DNA of 20,037 nt, taken from JBOHBN01 sp050698355 (GTDB lineage Bacteria; Actinomycetota; Actinomycetes; Streptosporangiales; WHST01). The notes under the pieces are model-generated. The model did no database searches and was not told where the DNA came from. It saw only the letters and a list, made by a program, of their open reading frames with translations. Of this stretch, positions 13,342 through 20,032 are shown piece by piece. The DNA lies in NCBI GenBank assembly GCA_050698355.1, contig JBOHBN010000060.1:1-20037 (forward strand). Reading direction: 5' to 3'. A program made the position numbers and the translations under genes. Each line of letters opens with the position of its first letter. The first letter of the stretch is position 1.

Positions 13342-14210
13342 GGCACTTCGCAGGGGTACTGGTCGGCATCCTGCTGCTACCCGCGTTCTTCGCTCTCAAC
13401 TGGGCGGCCAACTTCGTCGGCGACCAGGTCGGCGGGGCACAGGCACGGTGGTGGCTGTTGCTGCTGCTCGTGGTGTACGCGGTCGTGGGCGCGCTCGCAG
13501 GCATCCTGCTCGCCTGGCGATCGGTCTCCCCCATCGCGCTGCTGCTCGGCGGCGTGCTGCTCATCGCCGCCGAGGTAATGCTCGCGCTGCCCGTGCTCGC
13601 CGGGATGAAGCTGAACTTCGCACCGTTGTACGCCCATCCGAACATCACCGACGGCAAGCTGCTGGTCACCGTGGGCGTCGCCTTGGTGTTCGGCGGGTTC
13701 CTGCCCACCCGCTGGCACCGCCCAACCCCCAAGACGACGGAGGAAGCGGCGGACGACGAGGACCGGTACGCGGGTGCGGAGATCCTTCCCGGCGGCCCGC
13801 CCGCGGACGAGGCGACGACCAGGCAGATGCCGTCCAATGAGCGCTACGACTCCACCTGGGGCACCGGCCGCAACGAGTACGTCGACGAGCCGGAGCAGCC
13901 GTACACCACCGAGAGGTCCCGCCAGCAGGGCGCCGACCGCGGCAGCGAGCCGTCGACCGACAGCTACGCGACGGCGGAGCAGCCGGCGGGCGGCGAACCG
14001 GACTACGAGCAGACGGAGTACCAGCAGTCCGAGTACGAACAAGACCAGTACGACCCAGCCCGCTTCGACTCGCCGGACTACCAGGGATCCGGGTACGAGC
14101 AGGCCGGGTACGAGCAGGCCGGGTACGAGCAGTCCGGGTACGAGCAGTCCGGGTACGAGCAAGACCAGTACGAGCCGAACAGGCTCACCCGAAATGATCA
14201 CGGTATGTAA
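13338..14210 (+). CDS. Four-TM membrane protein with Tyr/Gln/Glu-rich repeat tail
   Basis: 290 residues of unknown function. GTG 13338 has AGGGGGG at 13325-13331 (6-nt spacing) and overlaps the stop of the 22-codon ORF. Hydrophobic segments lie at about 5-23, 38-60, 64-88 and 107-123. From about 130 to the end the protein is a charged, disordered, presumably cytoplasmic tail rich in Glu, Asp, Gln, Tyr and Ser. At 252-276 there are five tandem GYEQ[A/S]-type units, preceded by degenerate copies (YEQTEYQQSEYEQDQY). The tail resembles tyrosine-rich low-complexity domains and could be a self-association or phosphorylation region; this is inference. The membrane half is not a family I can name. 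Confidence 0.8.
   Translation: MRHFAGVLVGILLLPAFFALNWAANFVGDQVGGAQARWWLLLLLVVYAVVGALAGILLAWRSVSPIALLLGGVLLIAAEVMLALPVLAGMKLNFAPLYAHPNITDGKLLVTVGVALVFGGFLPTRWHRPTPKTTEEAADDEDRYAGAEILPGGPPADEATTRQMPSNERYDSTWGTGRNEYVDEPEQPYTTERSRQQGADRGSEPSTDSYATAEQPAGGEPDYEQTEYQQSEYEQDQYDPARFDSPDYQGSGYEQAGYEQAGYEQSGYEQSGYEQDQYEPNRLTRNDHGM
14091..14165 (+). repeat. Five tandem 15-bp in-frame repeats
   Basis: Units GGGTACGAGCAGGCC (x2), GGGTACGAGCAGTCC (x2) and a diverged GGGTACGAGCAAGAC follow without gaps, encoding GYEQA, GYEQA, GYEQS, GYEQS and GYEQD. Each unit is 5 codons, so copy-number change by slippage keeps the frame. Confidence 0.9.
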
Positions 14211-14217
14211 CTCCGGG

Positions 14218-14230
14218 TCCCCTCTGGGGA
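14218..14230 (+). terminator. Short hairpin after the repeat-tail gene
   Basis: TCCCC-TCT-GGGGA is a 5-bp stem 8 nt after the stop. It is small and has no T-tract, so it is only a weak terminator candidate. The rest of 14211-14347 holds nothing I can assign. Confidence 0.25.
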
Positions 14231-14347
14231 AGACAAGCACTTCCTGCTTCTCATTGCCTGCAGGCCGTGGGAAGTAGGTACTCCTCGTGGGAAGCCAGCT
14301 GCGGGCCACGGCGCCAACAGCAGCGTCGCCCGACCGTCTTCACCGGT

Positions 14348-14746
14348 ATGGGAACGACGGCAGTGCTGTTGCAGGCAGGGCTGACGGCCGCCATGCTCGG
14401 GGTCCTCGTGCTCGCCGGCCGGCTGGCCGACGCATTGCTCTCCGGCGACCCGCGGCTGCCCAGGCCCGGCCACCAGACCGTCGCCCTCGACGACCAGACG
14501 GAGGGCAGTGACATGACCATGGAGTGCCACACCCGGCAGCTGATGGCCGACCGGATGCGCGAGGCGGCGAACTATCGGCGCGGAGCGCCGCAATCCTTAT
14601 ACGGTCGGCGCCATGCAGCGCTACGCCGGCACGGACGGCGCCGTGGTGCGCTGCGTCGCCGGGTCGGATACGGCCTTCTCCGTGCCGGCCTGCGGCTGGT
14701 GGACGCTCCCGTACCGAGCCTGACCCGCGAAGGAGCGAGACCATGA
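14348..14746 (+). CDS. Doubtful small ORF: single-TM protein whose 3' part is probably not coding
   Basis: From ATG 14348 the frame gives 132 residues: a hydrophobic segment (about 5-25) and a hydrophilic stretch containing HTRQLMADRMREAANYRR. Third-position G/C is high up to about 14580 and then falls to roughly two thirds; that part includes a TTA codon and overlaps the 36-codon ORF at 14613, which has far better codon use. So the N-terminal 75-80 codons look real and the Arg-rich end looks like read-through, possibly after a frameshift or loss of the original stop. No ribosome-binding site precedes ATG 14348, and a GTG at 14267 is a poorer alternative. The stop overlaps the next gene's ATG. 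Confidence 0.4.
   Translation: MGTTAVLLQAGLTAAMLGVLVLAGRLADALLSGDPRLPRPGHQTVALDDQTEGSDMTMECHTRQLMADRMREAANYRRGAPQSLYGRRHAALRRHGRRRGALRRRVGYGLLRAGLRLVDAPVPSLTREGARP
14600..14612 (+). promoter_or_regulatory. Leaderless promoter for the 36-aa ORF and the ECF module
   Basis: TACGGT (14600-14605) fits TANNNT and is followed by 7 nt and ATG 14613, the same geometry as at 4548 and 10229. The local sequence (CTTATACGG) is AT-rich for this genome. The -35 is unclear. Confidence 0.4.
14613..14723 (+). CDS. Candidate 36-aa leaderless peptide with two Cys and a Trp-Trp motif
   Basis: ATG 14613 to TGA 14721-14723. Third positions are G or C in 34 of 36 codons, which in this genome is strong evidence for coding in this frame against the overlapping frame. 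The peptide is soluble-looking, with Cys14 and Cys27 flanking a short SDTAFSVP stretch and then GWWTLPYRA. It has a leaderless promoter pattern and lies 19 nt before the beta-rich repeat protein gene, so it would be the first gene of the ECF module. No family is recognised. It could instead be the shifted 3' end of the ORF starting at 14348. Confidence 0.45.
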   Translation: MQRYAGTDGAVVRCVAGSDTAFSVPACGWWTLPYRA

Positions 14747-15684
14747 CAGATGCGCAGACGCGCGGCGTCATCCAGGACCTCCCGCTGCTCGACCTATCCC
14801 ATGCGGCCACGGCCGAGGACCTGGCGCACATCCGCCTGATCGAGGACGTCGCGGTCGTGGTCGTCCCCGAGCACCTGACGACCGCGCTCACCCGCATCCC
14901 GATGCGGGAGGTCGCGAGCGTCATCCCCGTGGCGAAGGGCGCCCGCGTACGCACCCACACCGGCTCGCTGCGGATCGGAGGGGACGGGCTCGCCGACCCG
15001 GGCGGTGACAACGAGGCGCTGGTGGTCACCGGCGCGCTCATCGTGACCAGCCCCGTGGAGCGCGTCGGCTTCCGGCAGATCTTCGTCACCGGCCTGGTGC
15101 TCGCGCCGCGCGGCAGCGAGTCAGCGGTGGGCACCGCGCTCACCCGTGTTACCGGGTCGGTGATCTACTACGATCTCGCCGACGGCCAGGAGTTCAGGGA
15201 GTTCAACGGCGTCACGACCGTCAGCGGCGCAACGATGGCCAACCCGGGCGGCACTCCGGACGACGTCCTGCTGGTGAACGGGCAGCTGCTGGTGACCGAC
15301 CCCGTACCGGCAGAGGCGGGCCGTTTCCAGCACATCATCGTCAACGGCGCGGTGCTCGCGCCTCGCGAGAGCGAGCCGGTCCTCGCCCCTCGGCTCACAG
15401 TGAACGGGCAGGTCGGCTGGTACTCAGGGAAGCCGCGGTTCCTGGTCGGCAACGAGACGTACGGGCAGGGCTTCTTCGAGTTGCTCGGCGCGAACGAGGA
15501 GCTGGCCTTCGTCGGCGACGCCGTGCTCGACGACGATGTCTCCGCCGAGACGGTACGGAACAAGGTCGCGAAGATCACCCTGCTCGGCAGCCTGCGGGCG
15601 CCCAGGGAGGTCGTGCCCGTGCTGCAGGTGCTGGCGACCGAGAAGTACGGCGAGATCGCGGTGAGCGGGGATGGCGGCGGATGA
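14743..15684 (+). CDS. Beta-rich internal-repeat protein of the ECF sigma module
   Basis: 313 residues, unknown function. ATG 14743 has AAGGAG at 14730-14735 (7-nt spacing). No signal peptide or TM is seen, so it is likely cytoplasmic. Two clear repeats of about 80-85 residues (about 71-156 and 157-238) share the pattern LVV[T/N]G-x-L[I/L]VT-x-PV ... F-x-x-I-x-V-x-G-x-VLAPR-x-SE ... LT-x-V-x-G-x-V; diverged partial copies precede (about 22-69) and follow (about 239-309, with ITLLGSLRAPREVVPVL). The short Val/Gly-rich strands suggest a stacked beta or solenoid-like fold, loosely like bactofilins, but I cannot place it in a family. It overlaps the ECF sigma gene by 14 nt, so the two are co-expressed and may be functionally linked. 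Confidence 0.85.
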   Translation: MTDAQTRGVIQDLPLLDLSHAATAEDLAHIRLIEDVAVVVVPEHLTTALTRIPMREVASVIPVAKGARVRTHTGSLRIGGDGLADPGGDNEALVVTGALIVTSPVERVGFRQIFVTGLVLAPRGSESAVGTALTRVTGSVIYYDLADGQEFREFNGVTTVSGATMANPGGTPDDVLLVNGQLLVTDPVPAEAGRFQHIIVNGAVLAPRESEPVLAPRLTVNGQVGWYSGKPRFLVGNETYGQGFFELLGANEELAFVGDAVLDDDVSAETVRNKVAKITLLGSLRAPREVVPVLQVLATEKYGEIAVSGDGGG

Positions 15685-16192
15685 CGCCCAGGCCGCTTTC
15701 GCGGCCGTCTTCGACACGTACCAGCCGGCTGTGTACGGCTACCTGCTCGGCCGTCTCGGCGACCGTGAGCACGCACGCGACCTGCTGCAGGAGACGTTTC
15801 TTCGGGTCTGGCGACGGCTGGCGGAGGTACGCGCGCTCCCGGACGGTCGCCAGCGGGCGTGGATCTTCACGGTGGCCAAGAACCTCACCACCGACAGCTA
15901 CCGGGCGACCGGCACCCGGCAGGCCACGCAGCAGGCGCTCGAGCGGGACGCCCCGACCGCCGCGCCGGGTTACGAGCAGCCCGAAGCACGTGCCGAGACG
16001 GGTGAGCGAGTGGACGAGGTCACCGCGGCGATCCGCACGCTCCCGGAGGATCTGCGGGTCGTCCTGACCATGCACGCGGTCGGCGAGCTCACGAGCGCCC
16101 AGATCGGCGCCGCGCTCGATCAGCCCGCCGGCACGGTCAGGTACAAGCTGGCACAAGCCCGCAAGCAGCTGGCAACGATCCTGGAGGCATGA
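15671..16192 (+). CDS. ECF-type RNA polymerase sigma factor
   Basis: Directs RNA polymerase to a specific promoter set. 173 residues, typical ECF length. Region 2 (about 8-80) has YLLGRLGDREHARDLLQETFLRVWRR and the AWIFTVAKNLTTDSYR segment; region 4 (about 115-170) has LPEDLRVVLTMHAVGELTSAQIGAALDQPAGTVRYKLAQARKQL with the helix-turn-helix. A variable linker separates them. ATG 15671 overlaps the upstream gene by 14 nt. The stop overlaps the start of the next small gene (ATGA), a usual arrangement for a regulator partner. The absence of a recognisable zinc anti-sigma factor is notable. Targets are unknown. Confidence 0.93.
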   Translation: MAADDAQAAFAAVFDTYQPAVYGYLLGRLGDREHARDLLQETFLRVWRRLAEVRALPDGRQRAWIFTVAKNLTTDSYRATGTRQATQQALERDAPTAAPGYEQPEARAETGERVDEVTAAIRTLPEDLRVVLTMHAVGELTSAQIGAALDQPAGTVRYKLAQARKQLATILEA

Positions 16193-16449
16193 CCATGGGG
16201 ACTTCCGACGACCTCGACGCGCTCCTCTCGGCATGGGCGCGAACGGTGCGGATCGACGATGCCGAGGCCGCAGCCGTCCGGCAGTCCATCACGCGTACGC
16301 CGACCGCGCCCAGCCCGACGTGGTGGCGGGACTTCGGCACGCAGATCGGCAACGTCGTCGTCCGCGCCAGCAGCGCCGGCCGGCTCGCTCCCGCATCCCC
16401 GCGGCTACCTGACAACCTGTCAGTAGCTCAGCCCGCTATAGCGGGCTGA
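16189..16449 (+). CDS. Small protein coupled to the ECF sigma factor, possible regulator
   Basis: 86 residues from ATG 16189, which overlaps the sigma stop (ATGA). An acidic/Ala-rich N-terminal helix (LDALLSAWARTVRIDDAEAAAV) is followed by a Pro/Thr linker, a PTWWRDFGTQIGNVVVRAS segment and a low-complexity end. There is no TM and no HxxxCxxC zinc motif, so it is not a classical anti-sigma factor; position suggests a sigma partner. The last 10 codons lie inside a perfect palindrome (16418-16459) that supplies the stop, and codon quality drops there, so the natural C-terminus may have been different before that element arrived. Confidence 0.65.
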   Translation: MTMGTSDDLDALLSAWARTVRIDDAEAAAVRQSITRTPTAPSPTWWRDFGTQIGNVVVRASSAGRLAPASPRLPDNLSVAQPAIAG

Positions 16450-16459
16450 GCTACTGACA
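16418..16459. repeat. Perfect 42-bp palindrome, terminator-like or mobile palindromic element
   Basis: The left arm TGTCAGTAGCTCAGCCCGC (16418-16436) and its exact complement (16441-16459) flank TATA, so all 42 bases are self-complementary. The next pair out (C/C) does not match, giving sharp edges. It covers the 3' end of the sigma-partner gene and lies 75 nt before the next gene. In RNA it would be a very stable hairpin, acting as a bidirectional terminator without U-tract. Its centre GCTATAGC (16435-16442) is identical to the centre of the palindrome at 1481-1532. Confidence 0.9.
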
Positions 16460-16522
16460 CATTGCGGGAACCAGCAAGCCGCATCGAAACCGCGTCGGTA
16501 CCACGAGACGATCACGGGATGG

Positions 16523-16534
16523 CACGATGACACG
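16523..16534 (+). promoter_or_regulatory. Probable leaderless promoter
   Basis: CACGAT (16523-16528) is one base away from the TANNNT consensus and is followed by 6 nt and GTG 16535. No Shine-Dalgarno sequence precedes the GTG. Confidence 0.35.
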
Positions 16535-17242
16535 GTGACCTCGCAGACGCCGCATCCGGGCCACCCACCCGCGCCGGGCTCTGTCGACCCGCGCGAGCTG
16601 CGCCCGCGGCGGCTCTGGTACGTCATCGGACCGGTCATCTTCGTGCTGTGCTGCCTACTCGCCGCCGGCGTCTTCATCTGGACGCTGTACGGGGCGTTCA
16701 GCGGCCTCACCGAGCTCGGCCCGGGAAAGACGACCGTGCAGCTCACCCCGGACGAGGAGAAGACGTTCTACTCGTCAAAGCCGCGGGACCTGACCGCGTT
16801 CCCCGGCGTGCCCTGCCAGGTGAGCGGGCCCGGCCAGTACAAGCCGGAGCCCGTGTTCGGCAGCGAGACGCTGACGCGGGACGGTACGACGTGGCACGCG
16901 ATCCTGCACTTCCACGTGACGAAGGCGGGCGGCTACGACGTGACCTGCGGCGGCCAGGGATCGGTCCGGTTCGCCATCGGCAATAAGTTCAGCGTGGGTG
17001 GCCTGGTCGGCGGCATCTTCGCGATCATCGCCATCCCGTTCGTGGGATTCCTGATCGGCGGGGCCATCGTGCTGGTCACCGCGCTGCGCCGTAACGGGCA
17101 CAAGAAGCGGCTCCTCGCCGTCGCGGCCGGCCCAGCGCATCCCGGTGCGCCGGGACCGTGGCCAGGTGGGCCTCCGCCACCGCCACCCGGCTACCCACCG
17201 CCGCCGGCACCTGGACCGCCCGGGCCCTACGGCCCGCGCTGA
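16535..17242 (+). CDS. Two-TM protein with extracytoplasmic domain and Pro-rich termini
   Basis: 235 residues of unknown function. A Pro-rich N-terminus (1-26) precedes TM1 (about 28-50); an extracytoplasmic domain of about 100 residues follows, with several beta-like strands and Cys94 and Cys138, which could form a disulfide. TM2 is at about 154-184, then a basic stop-transfer RRNGHKKR and a Pro/Gly-rich tail (about 200-235). Such proteins are common in actinobacteria near cell-envelope genes. The gene is convergent with topA, with directly abutting stop codons (TGATCA at 17240-17245) and no room for a terminator. Confidence 0.82.
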   Translation: MTSQTPHPGHPPAPGSVDPRELRPRRLWYVIGPVIFVLCCLLAAGVFIWTLYGAFSGLTELGPGKTTVQLTPDEEKTFYSSKPRDLTAFPGVPCQVSGPGQYKPEPVFGSETLTRDGTTWHAILHFHVTKAGGYDVTCGGQGSVRFAIGNKFSVGGLVGGIFAIIAIPFVGFLIGGAIVLVTALRRNGHKKRLLAVAAGPAHPGAPGPWPGGPPPPPPGYPPPPAPGPPGPYGPR

Positions 17243-20032
17243 TCACTCCGGCTTCTTGCTGGTGCTCTTCTTCGCAGCGGTCTTCTTGCTCGTGGTCTTC
17301 TTGGTCGCTGGTTTCTTGCTGGCCGCCTTCTTGGCACCGCTCTTCTTCGCCGTGCTCTTCTTGGCGGTCTTCTTGGCCGTGCGCTTGCGCGGCGCCGGAC
17401 CCTTCGCACGCTTCTCCGCGAGCAACTCGTACGCGCGATCGGCCGTGATGTCATCGGGCGCCTCGGACCGCGGCACCGTGACGTTCGTCTCGCCGTCGGT
17501 GATGTACGGCCCGAACCTGCCGTCCTTGATCACGACGGGCTTGCCGGTGGCGGGGTCAGAACCCAGCTCCCGCAGCGGCGGGGCGGGAGCGCGGCGGCCG
17601 CGGCGCTTCGGCTGGGCGAACAGCCGCATCGCCTCGTCCAGGGTGACGGTGAACAGCTGTTCCTCGCTCTCGAGCGAGCGCGAGTCCGAGCCCTTGCGCA
17701 GGTACGGGCCGTACCTGCCATTGCGCGCCAGCACCTCCTCGCCGTCCTCGGCGGTACCGACGGCGCGGGGCAGCGACAGCAGTCGCAGGGCCTCGTCGAG
17801 CGTGACGGTGTCGGGCGTCATCGAGCGGAACAGCGACGCGGTGCGCGGCTTGCCCTCCGCGTCCTCCGGGAGCAGCTCAGTGACGTACGGGCCGTACCTG
17901 CCGCTCTTCACCACGACCTGGTGCCCGGTCTCGGGATCCTCGCCGAGCTCGCGGCCACCGTTGCCGGCCTCCAGCAGCTCCTCGGCGCCCTGGACGGTCA
18001 GCTCGTCCGGCGGCAGGTCGTCAGGGATGTTCGCGCGCTGCCCGTCCCGGTCGAGGTAGGCCCCGTAGCGCCCGACCCGCACCACGATGTCGCTGTCCGG
18101 CAGCGGGAACGAGCTGATCTCGCGGGCGTCGATCTCGCCGAGGTCGGAGACCAGCTCCTTCAGGCCCTCGCCCGCACCGTCGGAATCGCCGTCTACTCCG
18201 CCACCCGCGGAACCCCCGCCACCGTTGCTGCCGTTTCCCTCTCCGAAGTAGAACTTGGTCAGCCACTCGACCATCCCGGCATCGCCGCGAGCGATGTCGT
18301 CGAGCACGCCCTCCATCCGCGCGGTGAACTCATAGTCGACCAGGTGGCCGAAGTGCTCCTCGAGCAGCCGCACGACCGCGAACGCGAGCCAGGTGGGAAC
18401 GAGGGCAGTGCCCTTCTTGAACACGTAGTCGCGGGCGAGGATGGTCGCGATGATCGCCGCGTACGTCGACGGCCGGCCGATCTCGCGCTCCTCCAGCTCG
18501 CGCACGAGCGTTGCCTCCGTGTAGCGGGCCGGTGGCCGGGTCTGGTGCCCCTCCGGGGAAAGGTCCAGCGCGGCGAGCACGTCGCCCTCGGAGACGTCGG
18601 GCAGCCTGCGCTCGCTGGAGTCGAGCTCCGCCTCGGGGTCATCGGATCCCTCGACGTACGCCCGCAGGAAGCCGTGGAAGGTGAGCACCTTGCCGGACGC
18701 GGCGAACTCGCACCGCTCCCCGGCGCTGCTCGCGCCCGCGACGCGCACCGACACCGAGTGGCCGGTCGCGTCCTTCATCTGGGAGGCGACGGTACGCTTC
18801 CACACCAGCTCGTAGAGCCGGAACTCGTCGCCGTGGAGCCCCGTTTCCGCGGGCGTGCGGAAGCTGTCGCCCGCGGGCCGGACCGCCTCGTGCGCCTCCT
18901 GGGCGTTCTTCACCTTCGAGGAGTACTTGCGCGGCTTGTCCGGCACGTACTCCGACCCGTACAGCTGCGCCGCCTGGTTCCGCGCAGCCGTGATCGCCTG
19001 GTCGGCGAGCGTGACCGAGTCGGTGCGCATGTAGGTGATGTAGCCGTTCTCGTACAGCCGCTGTGCGACCTGCATCGTGCGGGCCGGGCTGTAGCCGAGC
19101 TTGCGTGCCGCCTCCTGCTGCAGCGTGGTCGTGCGGAACGGTGCGTACGGGGCGCGCCGGTACGGCTTGCGCTCGACGCTGTCGACGGCGAACCGCGCCT
19201 CACCGAGGCGTTCGGCGAGCGCCCCCGCGGCGGCCTCGTCGAGGTGTACGAGGTTCTCGCTCTTCAGCTGGCCGCCGCTGTCGAAGTCGCGGCCCTGCGC
19301 GACCCGGCGCCCGTCGATCGAGCCGAGCGTGGCGCCGAAGGTGTGCGGGTCGGCATCCCCGCCATGCCGAGTGTCGAAGGTGGCCGACAGGTCCCAGTAC
19401 GAGGCCTCGCGGAACGCGATGCGCTCCCGCTCGCGCTCCACCACGAGCCGGGTCGCCACCGACTGCACCCGCCCGGCGGAGAGCCTGGGCATCACCTTGC
19501 GCCAGAGCACGGGTGACACCTCGTAGCCGTACAGCCGGTCGAGGATGCGCCGCGCCTCCTGGGCGTCGACGAGCTGCTGGTCGATATCGCGCGGGTGCTC
19601 GATCGCGTCGCGGATCGCGTGCTGCGTGATCTCGTGAAAGACCATCCGCCGTACGGGGACCTTCGGGTTCAGCACCTGCGACAGGTGCCAGGCGATCGCC
19701 TCGCCCTCGCGGTCCTCGTCCGTCGCGAGGTAGAGCTCGTCCGCGCCCGAGAGCGCTTGCTTCAGTCGCGTGACCTGCTGCTTCTTCGCGCTGCCGACCA
19801 CGTACAGCGGTGCGAAGTCGTTCTCGACGTTCACGCCGAGGCGGGCCCACGGCTCCTTCTTGTACTTGGCCGGGATCTCAGCGGCGGTATCCGGCAGGTC
19901 GCGGATGTGCCCGACGCTGGACTCGACGACGTACCCGTTGCCGAGGTACCCGGCGATCGTGCGCGCCTTGGCGGGCGATTCCACGATCACCAGCGATCGG
20001 CCGGAGCCATCGGTCTTTCCCGTGCGTGCCAC
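17243..20032 (-). CDS. topA: DNA topoisomerase I (type IA), start near window edge
   Basis: Relaxes negative supercoils by transient single-strand breakage. About 929 residues. The TOPRIM domain opens with VIVESPAKA (Glu18) and has ATDEDREGE (acidic residues about 105, 107, 109); the catalytic tyrosine is Tyr334 in YITYMRTDS. The core ends near 595, a Gly/Ser/Asp-rich linker follows (about 596-622), then four C-terminal repeats with GRYGxY/GRFGPY motifs (near 653, 710, 771, 838), and finally a Lys-rich tail (about 882-929). No zinc-finger cysteines are present, as usual in actinobacteria. GTG 20032 is the last visible start; a few more N-terminal codons could lie beyond the window, so treat the 5' end as provisional. 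Confidence 0.96.
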   Translation of the reverse strand: MARTGKTDGSGRSLVIVESPAKARTIAGYLGNGYVVESSVGHIRDLPDTAAEIPAKYKKEPWARLGVNVENDFAPLYVVGSAKKQQVTRLKQALSGADELYLATDEDREGEAIAWHLSQVLNPKVPVRRMVFHEITQHAIRDAIEHPRDIDQQLVDAQEARRILDRLYGYEVSPVLWRKVMPRLSAGRVQSVATRLVVERERERIAFREASYWDLSATFDTRHGGDADPHTFGATLGSIDGRRVAQGRDFDSGGQLKSENLVHLDEAAAGALAERLGEARFAVDSVERKPYRRAPYAPFRTTTLQQEAARKLGYSPARTMQVAQRLYENGYITYMRTDSVTLADQAITAARNQAAQLYGSEYVPDKPRKYSSKVKNAQEAHEAVRPAGDSFRTPAETGLHGDEFRLYELVWKRTVASQMKDATGHSVSVRVAGASSAGERCEFAASGKVLTFHGFLRAYVEGSDDPEAELDSSERRLPDVSEGDVLAALDLSPEGHQTRPPARYTEATLVRELEEREIGRPSTYAAIIATILARDYVFKKGTALVPTWLAFAVVRLLEEHFGHLVDYEFTARMEGVLDDIARGDAGMVEWLTKFYFGEGNGSNGGGGSAGGGVDGDSDGAGEGLKELVSDLGEIDAREISSFPLPDSDIVVRVGRYGAYLDRDGQRANIPDDLPPDELTVQGAEELLEAGNGGRELGEDPETGHQVVVKSGRYGPYVTELLPEDAEGKPRTASLFRSMTPDTVTLDEALRLLSLPRAVGTAEDGEEVLARNGRYGPYLRKGSDSRSLESEEQLFTVTLDEAMRLFAQPKRRGRRAPAPPLRELGSDPATGKPVVIKDGRFGPYITDGETNVTVPRSEAPDDITADRAYELLAEKRAKGPAPRKRTAKKTAKKSTAKKSGAKKAASKKPATKKTTSKKTAAKKSTSKKPE

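Noticed and set aside
14091..14165. Tandem repeats as a possible CRISPR array
   Set aside because: Units are 15 bp, contiguous, without spacers, and encode in-frame GYEQ repeats.
16466..16493. GGGAACC followed by CGTC as an ECF promoter for the 16535 gene
   Set aside because: The spacing is about 20 nt, longer than ECF promoters allow, and a leaderless -10 explains the gene start better.
17921..19516. 531-codon open frame on the plus strand
   Set aside because: Antisense to topA, which is unambiguous from its TOPRIM and active-site motifs.
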